Positions 20,249-27,726 of a stretch of DNA of 64,000 nucleotides are shown here, piece by piece (position 1 is the first letter of the stretch; every line of letters starts with the position of its first letter). The notes beneath the pieces are model-generated. The model worked only from the letters and a program-made list of their open reading frames with translations, did no database searches and was not told the DNA's origin. The translations under genes were made by a program, and so were the position numbers. Origin of the DNA: Gammaproteobacteria bacterium (GTDB lineage: Bacteria > Pseudomonadota > Gammaproteobacteria > DSM-16500). The stretch is taken from contig JARLJO010000045.1 of the NCBI GenBank assembly GCA_031291175.1, positions 62,001 to 126,000 of the forward strand. Direction: 5' to 3'.

Positions 20249-20289
20249 CGCGAAGCCATTTTTCGCGCCCGCGAACCCACTTTTCGCGC
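20249..20289. repeat. Two iteron-like palindromic sites, CGCGAA-N7-TTCGCG, 21 bp apart
   Basis: Two 20-bp copies (20249-20268 and 20270-20289) share 17 of 20 bases. Each is an inverted repeat of CGCGAA around 7 bases. The 21-bp period equals two helical turns. An A+T-rich stretch (20224-20247) lies just before them, and the AlpA-like and replication genes follow. They may be an operator for the downstream operon or iterons of a replication origin. Confidence 0.7.
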
Positions 20290-20352
20290 ATTACCTCTTG
20301 GAAGACATCGCAATTCCGCAGTGTCTATTTTAATAACAGGAGGTAATGAAGC

Positions 20353-20598
20353 ATGAATGCCAATCATTCTGAAAATCAACATACACGCTATATTCCCGTC
20401 CCAAATTGGGAAAAACATCATGAGTGGCCGCGCCTGGGTGGTCTTCGCAACCTTATTTTTAATCGGCATACAAATGGCTTCGATCTATTTGGTGTCGTTA
20501 AAAAAATTGGGAAGCGTGTATTAATTGATGAAACAGCATTTTTCAATTGGGTTGCAAATCAAGGAAAAATCGGGGGCTGTCATGAAAAAGCTAAATAA
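20353..20598 (+). CDS. AlpA-like/excisionase-like small DNA-binding protein
   Basis: This 81-aa protein contains YIPVPNWEKHHEWPRLGGLRNLIF followed by GFDLFGVVKKIGKRVLIDETAFFNWV. The layout (P-W-x-x-GGLR-x-LIF, then VGRRVLI-DE-x-AFF-x-WV) is common in small phage and island proteins with a MerR/AlpA-like winged helix. It probably regulates the island operon or excision. A perfect AGGAGG lies 9 nt before the ATG. It opens a tightly packed run of five genes ending in the terminase-like gene, and lies just behind two palindromic sites it could bind. Confidence 0.75.
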   Translation: MNANHSENQHTRYIPVPNWEKHHEWPRLGGLRNLIFNRHTNGFDLFGVVKKIGKRVLIDETAFFNWVANQGKIGGCHEKAK

Positions 20599-20842
20599 CA
20601 CGATAAAAACACAAAGGTTACGATTATTAAGAAGACTGCAAGAGGGGCCGTGCACGACAACCGAAGCGCGACATAAGTTAGACATTCTGGGAGTTGCTCC
20701 CCGCGTACATGAACTAAGGTATCAATATGGCTTTAACATAAAAACGCTTTGGACTGACGACCACAACCCAGGGGGTGGCCGTCATCGTGTTGCTAAATAT
20801 GTTTTGATGCAAGGCAAATGGACTGGAGGAACTTATGAATAA
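20582..20842 (+). CDS. Helix-turn-helix protein (HTH_39-like)
   Basis: This 86-aa basic protein reads KTQRLRLLRRLQEGPCTTTEARHKLDILGVAPRVHELRYQYGFNIKTLWT. It has the pattern of a small winged-helix domain found in phage and plasmid replication regions. The chosen ATG at 20582 overlaps the end of the preceding gene by 17 nt and has GGGGGC upstream. Its stop overlaps the start of the next gene, so translation is coupled. It probably binds DNA; target unknown. Confidence 0.75.
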   Translation: MKKLNNTIKTQRLRLLRRLQEGPCTTTEARHKLDILGVAPRVHELRYQYGFNIKTLWTDDHNPGGGRHRVAKYVLMQGKWTGGTYE

Positions 20843-21116
20843 TCTAAATTCATCCCATTTATACACTCTAAATAGCAATCAAACCAAGGATAAAATTTTG
20901 CGTTTTCGAAATTTATTACACTGGATTGAGACTGCATACGAGCCATGGCTTACTACACACAATTATATGAACGCCGATATTTCTGAACAACTGCAAAATG
21001 AAGCCAATGAAAGTAAAAAAATTTATCAGGCTCTATTTGATAATGTTATGCAGGAAATTATTCGCATTTGGCATGAACCCCAGAACATAAATGAATCTAA
21101 TAGGGAGGAAAAATAA
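20835..21116 (+). CDS. Small protein of unknown function in the replication operon
   Basis: I do not recognise this 93-aa acidic, helical protein (LRFRNLLHWIETAYEPWLTTHNYMNADISEQLQNEAN). It starts within the last codons of the previous gene, with GGAGG 10 nt upstream, and ends just before the replication protein gene. There is no signal peptide. It could be a replication or packaging accessory factor, judged only from its neighbours. Confidence 0.6.
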   Translation: MNNLNSSHLYTLNSNQTKDKILRFRNLLHWIETAYEPWLTTHNYMNADISEQLQNEANESKKIYQALFDNVMQEIIRIWHEPQNINESNREEK

Positions 21117-21117
21117 T

Positions 21118-21990
21118 ATGCGATACCGTACTCTCGATGTCCGCATATGGGGTGATGAAAAATTTCGTTCTCTGAGCCCGATACCACCTAGTGGAAAGGC
21201 TCTATTTCTATATCTGCTTACTAACTCTAATACAACCTCAATCCCTGGCTTATACAGAGCAGGGGCTGCGGGAATGGCTGAAGAGTTAGGCTGGACCACC
21301 GAAGGCTTCCTTGAAGTCTTTCGTGAAGTCTTAGATCAAGGCTTAGCAATGGCAGATTTAGATTCTCGAGTAGTCTTTATTCCTAACGCTATTAAATATA
21401 ACAAACCTCAATCACCTAATGTAATAAAAAGCTGGGCGTCACACTGGGATGAAATACCGGAGTGCAAGCTAAAAAACTTAGCGTATGAAAAACTTAAAGC
21501 CTTTATTGAAGGCTTTGGTGAAGGCTTTATTGCTGCATTTGTTAAGGCTATCCATAAGCCTATCTCAAAGGCTATGGCGAATCAGGAACAGGAACAAGAA
21601 CAAGAACAGAAACAGGAAAGAGTATCTTCCCGTAGGGAAGATATCCCTACAACTGATATCCAAGACAAGATTAAAAATCAAAATAGTTGTCCTCATAAGG
21701 AAATTATCGCTCTATATCATGAAATATTACCTATGTGCCCTCTTGTGCGCTCGTGGGGCAGCCCGAGACGTAGCTATCTTAAATCACGCTGGAGAGAAGA
21801 GCCAGCACGTCAAAATTTAGGATGGTGGAGGGGATTTTTTGAACATGTAAAAAAGTCTGATTTCTTGATAGGCAACGTGCCTGGTCGCGATGGTAATGAT
21901 CCATTTCTTGCTGACTTAGAATGGTTAATCCGTCCAAGTAAGTTTGCCAGAGTCATCGAAGGTAAATATCATAAGGTGCAACCATGTTAA
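21118..21990 (+). CDS. Phage O-like replication initiation protein
   Basis: The 290-aa protein begins MRYRTLDVRIWGDEKFRSLSPIPPSGKALFLYLLT and continues AAGMAEELGWTTEGFLEVFREVLDQGLA. This is the winged-helix N-terminus of lambda-O/replisome-organiser proteins that bind origin iterons. A Q/E-rich low-complexity linker (about residues 155-170) separates it from a C-terminal part (SWGSPRRSYLKSRWREE and FFEHVKKSDFLIGNVPG) typical of phage helicase-loading regions. AGGGAGGA lies about 7 nt before the ATG. The following dnaB-like gene overlaps it by 7 nt. The pair should start replication of the excised element. The repeats at 20249-20289, or sites inside this gene, could be its origin. Confidence 0.85.
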   Translation: MRYRTLDVRIWGDEKFRSLSPIPPSGKALFLYLLTNSNTTSIPGLYRAGAAGMAEELGWTTEGFLEVFREVLDQGLAMADLDSRVVFIPNAIKYNKPQSPNVIKSWASHWDEIPECKLKNLAYEKLKAFIEGFGEGFIAAFVKAIHKPISKAMANQEQEQEQEQKQERVSSRREDIPTTDIQDKIKNQNSCPHKEIIALYHEILPMCPLVRSWGSPRRSYLKSRWREEPARQNLGWWRGFFEHVKKSDFLIGNVPGRDGNDPFLADLEWLIRPSKFARVIEGKYHKVQPC

Positions 21991-23342
21991 ACCACTCCCG
22001 AGAACTTCACGCTGAACAAGCTTTATTAGGCAGTCTTTTATCCGACAATAGCGCTTGGGATGACATTGGCGATTTCTTACATGTAGATGATTTCAGCTTG
22101 CCATTTCATCGCAATACATTTCGTGTAATTCAAAATTTGTTAATGAACGGAAAACATGCGGATGTGATTTGCGTTTCTCAAAAATTAACGGAAACAGACG
22201 AGCATAGTCCCGATCCTTTTATTCTGCTTTGTGAAATATTGAATGGTCAGTATGCTTCGCAAAACATAAAACTATATGCTGAAATTATCAAACAAAATAG
22301 CATAGATCGAAAGATGATTACTGCTGCGCAAGATATTATTACAAGCGTGCGGGAGCAGAAAGAAAATCGCCTAGACAATGCACAAAAACTCATCTCAGAA
22401 GTAGCAGACCAAACCCCAAGTGAGATTACCCTAATCACAGATATTCTACGTGACGTTCTTGATTCAATTGATCAACGACAAACTAGTAAAAGCGAAATAT
22501 CGGGTTTACCAACAGGGTTTTGTGACCTTGACAAAATTACACATGGCTTACAGAAAGGCGATTTAATCATTCTCGCTGCTCGGCCCAGCATGGGAAAGAC
22601 TTTACTCGCTATGAATATTGCAGAACATGTCGCCATTATTGAAAAAAAGCCCGTCGCTATCTTTAGTCTCGAGATGAGCAAAGAACAGCTTTTAGAACGC
22701 TCTTTAACAAGTATTGCTCGAGTAAAAGCAGATCAGATGCGTGCGGGCAACTTAGACGTTGACGATTTTAAAAAAATTACGAATGCCATCCCTAAATTCC
22801 AAGAAGCAAAATTATTTATTGATGATCGATCACTTCTGAGTGTCGCAGATATAAGAACAAAATGCAGACGTATTATGCGCGAGCATAAATTATCTCTTAT
22901 TGTTATAGATTACATTGGCTTGATGTATGCAGAAGGCGAAAACGAAACCTTAAAGATGGGCAATATTTCTCGTGGGCTGAAATTGCTAGCTCGCGATTTG
23001 AATGTTCCCGTTATAGCTATTTCGCAACTTAATCGTGCTGTAGAACAAAGAAATGATAAGCACCCCTGCATGGCTGATATACGACAAAGTGGTGCTATTG
23101 AACAAGATGCCGATCTTATTTTATTTATTTATCGTGACGAAGTTTATAATGATAAGAGTCATCTTAAAGGAATGGCAGAAATTATCATCGCTAAACACCG
23201 TAATGGTAATATAGGCAAAATAAACCTCAGTTTTAATAGCCAAAATTGCCGATTTGATAATTTTGATGGAGTTCTCTTAAACCCTTCCCAACCAGAAAAA
23301 GTGTGGAGAGGCCAACCGTTTACTTATAACAAGGACTTATAA
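21984..23342 (+). CDS. Replicative DNA helicase, DnaB-like (element-encoded)
   Basis: This 452-aa hexameric helicase has an N-terminal DnaB domain (ELHAEQALLGSLLSDNSAWDDI). The RecA-like C-domain has Walker A LAARPSMGKTLLAMNIAEHVA, SLEMSKEQLLERSL, the Walker B region LSLIVIDYIGLMYAEGENET, VIAISQLNRAVEQR and DIRQSGAIEQDADLILFIYRDEVY. It matches housekeeping DnaB well but is a second copy carried by the island. It is probably loaded by the preceding O-like protein. Codon use and AT content are similar to the rest of the element. Confidence 0.93.
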   Translation: MLNHSRELHAEQALLGSLLSDNSAWDDIGDFLHVDDFSLPFHRNTFRVIQNLLMNGKHADVICVSQKLTETDEHSPDPFILLCEILNGQYASQNIKLYAEIIKQNSIDRKMITAAQDIITSVREQKENRLDNAQKLISEVADQTPSEITLITDILRDVLDSIDQRQTSKSEISGLPTGFCDLDKITHGLQKGDLIILAARPSMGKTLLAMNIAEHVAIIEKKPVAIFSLEMSKEQLLERSLTSIARVKADQMRAGNLDVDDFKKITNAIPKFQEAKLFIDDRSLLSVADIRTKCRRIMREHKLSLIVIDYIGLMYAEGENETLKMGNISRGLKLLARDLNVPVIAISQLNRAVEQRNDKHPCMADIRQSGAIEQDADLILFIYRDEVYNDKSHLKGMAEIIIAKHRNGNIGKINLSFNSQNCRFDNFDGVLLNPSQPEKVWRGQPFTYNKDL

Positions 23343-23346
23343 TTTA

Positions 23347-23802
23347 ATGAAAACTCTCCCAGAAATTATATTAGAGCGTGAACGGAGAGCCTGGCGGCTC
23401 AGACAGCAATGTTTTACTCAAGAACGCATTGCTGAAGAGCTAAATATTACTCAATCTGCTGTCAGTCAAATTCTTAAGCGCTTATGCACGCGCTATGCCG
23501 AAGAAAACATTTATGAAATTGGCCAAGCCAAAATTGAGCAAATAGTACAGCTCGAACATATCGCCTCAGAGGCCATGCAAGCCTGGGAGGCCAGCAAATT
23601 GATAGGCGGTGGTAATTCTCGTTACCTGAATGTCGTAATGAAGGCTAAAGACGATATTAGGAAGGTTCTTGGCATTGAAGCTCCAATAAAGGCCGAACTT
23701 AACAGTATGGAGCTTGAGATTAAAAATTTTAGTGATGATGAGCTGATTGCTAAAGCTGAGGAAATACTAATGGAAGTAAGACAACAAAGAAATGCTGAAT
23801 GA
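23347..23802 (+). CDS. Terminase small subunit-like helix-turn-helix protein
   Basis: In this 151-aa protein an N-terminal HTH (RLRQQCFTQERIAEELNITQSAVSQILKRL, about residues 17-46) is followed by a helical region with an Ala-rich segment and an acidic C-terminus (MELEIKNFSDDELIAKAEEILMEV). This layout, with a closing 'S-D-D-E-L' tail, is seen in phage terminase small subunits and related satellite proteins. The role would be recognition of packaging sites. No large terminase, portal or capsid gene follows, so if it is a TerS it would redirect a helper phage's packaging motor. A simple HTH regulator is the alternative. Confidence 0.6.
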   Translation: MKTLPEIILERERRAWRLRQQCFTQERIAEELNITQSAVSQILKRLCTRYAEENIYEIGQAKIEQIVQLEHIASEAMQAWEASKLIGGGNSRYLNVVMKAKDDIRKVLGIEAPIKAELNSMELEIKNFSDDELIAKAEEILMEVRQQRNAE

Positions 23803-23845
23803 AGCTAGCAATTACATACAGGGTAATATTGATTGCATCGATCTT

Positions 23846-24154
23846 TCACTCCATTTCTTTGATTAATGCTTTTAAACGACATTGATTCTTTTCACTTAAT
23901 TTTCCATATATTCTAATTAACTCAGCCAAACCGTCATCGGTGGTATAAAAATAAGCAGCAGGCACCTTAAGCACCTTAGCGATTTTTTGGCTCATATTAA
24001 AATCAGGAACATGCTTGCCCGTTTCATATTGATTCATACGAGCACTCGCGACAAATTCATCAATACCCGCAGCTATCCCAAGCCGCTTTTGGGATATTCC
24101 CAGCGCACCACGAGCCTCTTTAAGACGTTTGCTAAAGGGTGATTTATACGCCAC
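23846..24154 (-). CDS. XRE-family transcriptional repressor
   Basis: This 102-aa Cro/C1-type HTH protein has the domain FSKRLKEARGALGISQKRLGIAAGIDEFVASARMNQYETGKHVPDFNMSQKIAKVLKVPAAYFY. The C-terminus (LAELIRIYGKLSEKNQCRLKALIKEME) may dimerise. It is transcribed away from the nuclease-like gene at 24265. Two palindromic sites lie in the intergenic region, one on top of that gene's promoter. It may be the island's master repressor, or a controller protein for the nuclease gene, as C-proteins are in restriction systems. Confidence 0.88.
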   Translation of the reverse strand: MAYKSPFSKRLKEARGALGISQKRLGIAAGIDEFVASARMNQYETGKHVPDFNMSQKIAKVLKVPAAYFYTTDDGLAELIRIYGKLSEKNQCRLKALIKEME

Positions 24155-24180
24155 TGATATCTACCATTCGTGATCAATAC

Positions 24181-24232
24181 CTAAGAGAATCTTAGTTTTA
24201 GCCTTGACTAGATACTAAGAACTCTTTAGCAT
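24181..24232 (+). promoter_or_regulatory. Two operator palindromes overlapping a promoter (XRE-nuclease intergenic region)
   Basis: CTAAGA-GAA-TCTTAG (24181-24195) is perfect. CTAAGA-ACT-CTTTAG (24215-24229) is a near copy 34 bp on. A promoter for the plus strand can be read as TTGACT (24204-24209), 17 nt, TAGCAT (24227-24232). The second site covers its -10 region, so the XRE protein probably represses it. Confidence 0.65.
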
Positions 24233-24264
24233 GGTAAATTTTGATCACATGGGTAAAATTTGTC

Positions 24265-25296
24265 ATGAATGTTATATTAACTAAAGATTCTCTATATCGC
24301 TCTGCTCCTTATGCGAAAGAAGCTGAGCTTGAAGAAGCTATTCTCAAAATTCAGAACGATTTATTTGGAAAAAATCGCATTTACCTGGATGTTAAGAAAA
24401 AAATAGGAAAAAAGGGCATACAACAAAATATACCTGATGGGTACCTCTTAGATTTAAGCAGTAAAAAGCCAAAGCTATATTTCGTTGAAAATGAATTAGC
24501 TTCTCATGATGTCTTAAGACATATTGCCTTACAAATCCTTGAATTTTCCTTGGCCTTTCAAGCTGAACCCCGTTTAGTAAGAAATATAGTTTTTAGGGCT
24601 ATAGAAAAAGATCCCAATATACAACTGCATTGTGAAAAATACGCAGCTAATAACGGATATCGCAATCTCGATCATTTACTAGATCATCTTATTTTTGAAA
24701 ATCATTTTTCCGCTTTGATTATTATCGATGAGATACCGGATAGACTGCAAAATGTCCTTGCCGAGAAATTTGCATTTAGTGTGGATGTTATTCAGATAGG
24801 GCAATACAAAAACTCTGACAATGAGTGCTTTTATTTGTTTGAACCTTTTTTACAAGATGTTGTTGCTGACATTAGCGTAAATCCTTTAACTAGTGATAAA
24901 GCGATTAACTGTTTAGATATTTCAAGCATTGATACTATTGTAGTTCCCGCACGTGAAGATGGCTTCAATGAAGTTTTCATAAATGAAGATTGCTGGTATG
25001 CAATCAGAATGAAGAATTTAATGCGCGAACAAATTAAATATATTGCGGCATATCAGGTCGCTCCCATCTCCGCTATTACCCATATTGCTACTGTAAAATC
25101 GATTGAACCTTATGGTGAAAACGGCAAGTGGAAAATAATTTTTTCAGACTCAGCAAAAGCAATTACACCTGTCATGCTAAATAAAGAAGGCCAAGTTAGA
25201 GCACTCCAAAGTCCTAGATATACTGTAAGTACCAAAATTTTTAATGCTAAAACGCTAGATGATATCTGGCAAACCAACCAAGAAGGCGCGCAATAA
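24265..25296 (+). CDS. PD-(D/E)XK nuclease-like protein, unknown substrate
   Basis: In this 343-aa protein the N-terminal half has the order ELEEAILKIQNDLFG, then IPDGYLLDLSSKKPKLYFVENELASHDVLRHIALQILEF. That reads as a PD-(D/E)XK core: a helix with a conserved Glu, Asp in IPDG, Glu-x-Glu in VENEL, then a helix with His. I know similar sequences from uncharacterised bacterial proteins that keep 'PDG' and 'VExEL'. The C-terminal half (from about residue 205) may be a target-binding domain (FNEVFINEDCWYAIRM). The start is the ATG at 24265; a TTG 24 nt upstream is also in frame. It is under the operators of the XRE gene. It may be a defence nuclease, a Type II-like enzyme without a methylase, or a housekeeping function of the island. 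Confidence 0.65.
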   Translation: MNVILTKDSLYRSAPYAKEAELEEAILKIQNDLFGKNRIYLDVKKKIGKKGIQQNIPDGYLLDLSSKKPKLYFVENELASHDVLRHIALQILEFSLAFQAEPRLVRNIVFRAIEKDPNIQLHCEKYAANNGYRNLDHLLDHLIFENHFSALIIIDEIPDRLQNVLAEKFAFSVDVIQIGQYKNSDNECFYLFEPFLQDVVADISVNPLTSDKAINCLDISSIDTIVVPAREDGFNEVFINEDCWYAIRMKNLMREQIKYIAAYQVAPISAITHIATVKSIEPYGENGKWKIIFSDSAKAITPVMLNKEGQVRALQSPRYTVSTKIFNAKTLDDIWQTNQEGAQ

Positions 25297-25386
25297 TATT
25301 GAACAACCAAGTAACAATCTAAGGAATGAATTTATTGAAAACAACCTAATTATAAATTACTCAACCCAACATAAAGGAGACAGCTA

Positions 25387-25581
25387 ATGGGGAAATCTAT
25401 TTTATTAAATACAAAGCAAGTAGCAGAGCGCATCGGTCTGTCTGTTAGTCAGGTTAGGCGCATGGCCAAAAGCGGCTTAATAAAAGCCAGCAAGGTCGGC
25501 ACTGAGTATGTTATTTATGAATCAGATTTAAAAAACATTAAACGTAAAAGATCCCTTAAAAAATTAGATCACTCAGAATAG
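25387..25581 (+). CDS. Excisionase-like MerR/HTH_17 protein
   Basis: This 64-aa protein has the DNA-binding sequence LLNTKQVAERIGLSVSQVRRMAKSGLIKASKVGTEYVIYESDL, the classical helix-turn-helix of excisionases and DNA-binding MerR-like domains. AAAGGAGA lies 6 nt before the ATG. It sits 220 nt from attR, far from the integrase, and close to the right pair of arm-type sites. The likely role is a recombination directionality factor favouring excision; a regulator is possible. Confidence 0.8.
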   Translation: MGKSILLNTKQVAERIGLSVSQVRRMAKSGLIKASKVGTEYVIYESDLKNIKRKRSLKKLDHSE

Positions 25582-25668
25582 TGAAAAAGAGAAAACAGCA
25601 TTATGGAAGGTTGAACAATCAATTACGCTGGAGAGGCAAAAGCTTATTAAACAAGTTAGCCCGTTTGT

Positions 25669-25687
25669 GGGACACTCCTGGGGCACT
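25669..25687 (+). promoter_or_regulatory. Right pair of arm-type sites
   Basis: GGGACACT at 25669-25676 and GGGGCACT at 25680-25687 have the same 11-bp period as the pair next to attL. The region 25582-25921 otherwise holds only attR and no gene. Confidence 0.65.
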
Positions 25688-25802
25688 TAGTGATAACAAA
25701 TAAGAAATCACCACAACACATTACAATCCATGTCTGAGGTCATCTTATTGATTTAGTTATTTATATTAGTTATCATCTATTGTGACTTTTTGTTTGGATA
25801 TA

Positions 25803-25849
25803 ACTGTTAATCATTAGGTCACTGGTTCGAGTCCAGTTCGGGGAGCCAA
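25803..25849 (+). repeat. attR: right copy of the 47-bp direct repeat
   Basis: This exact copy of the 3' part of tRNA-Asn (14394-14440) has no 5' half, so it is a tRNA remnant and not a second gene. It is the right boundary of the island. Confidence 0.95.
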
Positions 25850-25921
25850 AAACTCTGCTCTACACACCCCATCCCCTGTTTCAATTCGGCTTCACTCATT
25901 TAAATAACCTTTAAGATACTC

Positions 25922-26335
25922 ATGAAAAAACTACTAACATTTTTTATAATTACTCTTTTATCTTTTAATGCTATCGCTGGAACAGAGACAAAAGCACCTA
26001 AAGACATTCTGGTAAAAATATCTTTGGACCTTACAGACAAGAAAGACGGATTAGCTCAACAGAGACAATCTCAAACCAAGCTTGTTATGAATACCAACAC
26101 AAATCAATGGCAAACCGTTGAGAAATTACTGTCCTGCTCTGGATTCTTTATTCTGTCGGGCAAAATCGAAAATCCCAATCAGGAAACTGCATCTCTTCAT
26201 TTTTTGCTTTTGAACAGCAGCACTAAATCTGATGTTATTTTTGAACCGAAGATAATCGCACGCTTTAACCAGCCATCCACTTTGCAATACACTAACACTG
26301 AAATGAAAGATGCGGCTAGATCAGGCACTACTTAA
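25922..26335 (+). CDS. Secreted protein of unknown function, probably C-terminally altered paralogue
   Basis: This 137-aa protein has a signal peptide (MKKLLTFFIITLLSFNAIAG, cleavage near AIA-G). It is a paralogue of the gene at 38835: both share KAP..ILVKI, QSQTKL(V/I)M and NQWQTVE, and similar ends of strands. No domain is recognised. The paralogue continues with GDRKLKLKLVADNIPA, while this copy ends TEMKDAARSGTT and overlaps the 3' end of the convergent Fic gene by 8 nt. Its C-terminus was therefore probably replaced by a rearrangement. Periplasmic or secreted location expected. It is the first gene after the island. Confidence 0.75.
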   Translation: MKKLLTFFIITLLSFNAIAGTETKAPKDILVKISLDLTDKKDGLAQQRQSQTKLVMNTNTNQWQTVEKLLSCSGFFILSGKIENPNQETASLHFLLLNSSTKSDVIFEPKIIARFNQPSTLQYTNTEMKDAARSGTT

Positions 26336-27689
26336 CCTTTTCCAGTCGCGCCTTCAAATCTTCAGGAGCCACAAAAATAAATGCCTTACCTATTTGCCTT
26401 CTCACTAATAAGCCTAAGCTTTCCAGAACAAGTAAGTCGGTTCGCGCCGTCTGATAAGATATATTATGCGACTGACGATGCACCGATATTTGATAGTGCG
26501 CATCAGGATGCTTTAATGCGTGCCTGATAAGAGCCATTTGTCTGTAATTTATTTTCTCATGCAATGCTTGATTCACTTGCAATAATTTTTCTGCTGCATT
26601 TCTTTCTTGTGCTTTTTTATCAAGATATTCATATAGCGCATCAATAGCTTTTAAGATCACATCTAACTGATGCAAAACAAAGTACGTTACATCATTTTCA
26701 TCTGTTTCTGTGTATAGAAAAGCACGCGCGTAATGACTTGAGGCTTCTTTTAGAATTTTTGATATGGAAATAAATCCCATTAAAGAATATCCCTGACGCG
26801 CCATAGACCAGTAAAATAATGCTCTTGCCGTACGACCATTTCCATCCACAAACGGATGGTCATAGGCTAAAACAAAATGTAACAGAATTGCTCTTACAAC
26901 AGGGTGAATGAAAAAGCCATCATCATCTTCGGTTGCATTGCCAAAATCACAGAGCTTTTGTAATCGATGCTTTAATTCCACTGAATTAGGTGGTGTATGC
27001 AACAACGCTCCATCGCTATTGTCCCATACATGAATATCATCATCGGGGCCTCGTAATTTTCCTGCTGTATCGGGATCGTCTAATGTTTTTTCGGTGAGAA
27101 TTCGATGCAATTCTAAAATTGAGCTAACTGTAATCTTCTCATCTTTAATTTCTTGCACAAATTGCATGGCTTTATAATTATTAAAGATCATTTGCTCGCT
27201 TTTATCTCGAGGCTTACGACCTGTTTGTAACATTTCTTTCGCCACTTTTCTTGTTGTTGAAGCGCCTTCAAGCTGACTGGAAGTAGTAGCCTCTTCCATG
27301 AATGATCGAACAAGATAACTATCTCGCATCTCAGAATTTAAGACGGGAGCGGGATTGCCTACTTTACGGTCAATTGTGTGAAGCTTTTGCAAAACGATAT
27401 CTGGAGTAGCAAAAAACATGGGCTTGCCATATTTGTCAGCAAATGGGATTGTCTTATATATCGCCTTCCGTGCAAATTTGATTGCAAACCACCACGCCTC
27501 CGTGGAAAAACCCTCCGGCGGCTGTAAGTGCCTTAGCTTGTCCCAATGCTCGTATTTTCCTTTCTCTGTTACAGGCCCTAAGATTTTCTGGCTAATCAAC
27601 GATATAAGCTGGTTAAAATTGAGCTCCGGCTCAGAAGTTAACTTTTTAAATAGCCCAAGATAATCTGGTGGAGACATTGGAATTTTCAT
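26328..27689 (-). CDS. Fic-domain protein with inhibitory helix and winged-helix C-terminus (class II)
   Basis: Fic proteins transfer AMP or other phosphate groups to target proteins. This 453-aa protein keeps the full motif HPFVDGNGRTARALFYWS (about residues 270-290) with the catalytic His and the phosphate-binding GNGR. The auto-inhibitory helix motif SSQLEG (S-x-x-x-E-G, near residue 135) lies before the Fic core, which makes it class II. The C-terminal part (MALIRHALKHPDAHYQISVHRQSHNISYQTARTDLLVLESLGLLVRR) is a winged-helix DNA-binding domain. The N-terminus resembles DUF4172-type Fic proteins. Upstream lie two 39-bp repeat units that the winged helix could bind. It is probably a chromosomal toxin-like or regulatory AMPylator, not an effector. 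Confidence 0.92.
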   Translation of the reverse strand: MKIPMSPPDYLGLFKKLTSEPELNFNQLISLISQKILGPVTEKGKYEHWDKLRHLQPPEGFSTEAWWFAIKFARKAIYKTIPFADKYGKPMFFATPDIVLQKLHTIDRKVGNPAPVLNSEMRDSYLVRSFMEEATTSSQLEGASTTRKVAKEMLQTGRKPRDKSEQMIFNNYKAMQFVQEIKDEKITVSSILELHRILTEKTLDDPDTAGKLRGPDDDIHVWDNSDGALLHTPPNSVELKHRLQKLCDFGNATEDDDGFFIHPVVRAILLHFVLAYDHPFVDGNGRTARALFYWSMARQGYSLMGFISISKILKEASSHYARAFLYTETDENDVTYFVLHQLDVILKAIDALYEYLDKKAQERNAAEKLLQVNQALHEKINYRQMALIRHALKHPDAHYQISVHRQSHNISYQTARTDLLVLESLGLLVRRQIGKAFIFVAPEDLKARLEKVK

Positions 27690-27726
27690 CAGCTACCCTA
27701 ACTGGCTAAAATTGATTACTAAATGG

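Larger units (their letters stand above)
14441..25849 (+). mobile_element. 11.4-kb integrative element in tRNA-Asn, phage-satellite-like
   Basis: The element is bounded by attL (14394-14440) and attR (25803-25849). In order it holds a membrane/coiled-coil protein, a UvrD-like helicase, a tyrosine integrase, a large orphan, an AlpA-like protein, an HTH protein, a small orphan, an O-like replication protein, a DnaB helicase, a terminase-small-subunit-like HTH protein, an XRE repressor, a PD-(D/E)XK-like protein and an excisionase-like protein. It has integration, replication and packaging-recognition-like genes but no capsid, portal, tail or lysis genes. That composition is known from phage-inducible chromosomal islands and P4-like satellites. 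Calling it a satellite is inference; a decayed prophage or a replicating genomic island are alternatives. All the frames appear intact. Confidence 0.9.

Noticed and set aside
25803-25849. Second tRNA-Asn gene
   Set aside because: Only the 3' half is present; there is no D-arm or 5' acceptor strand. It is the attR copy.
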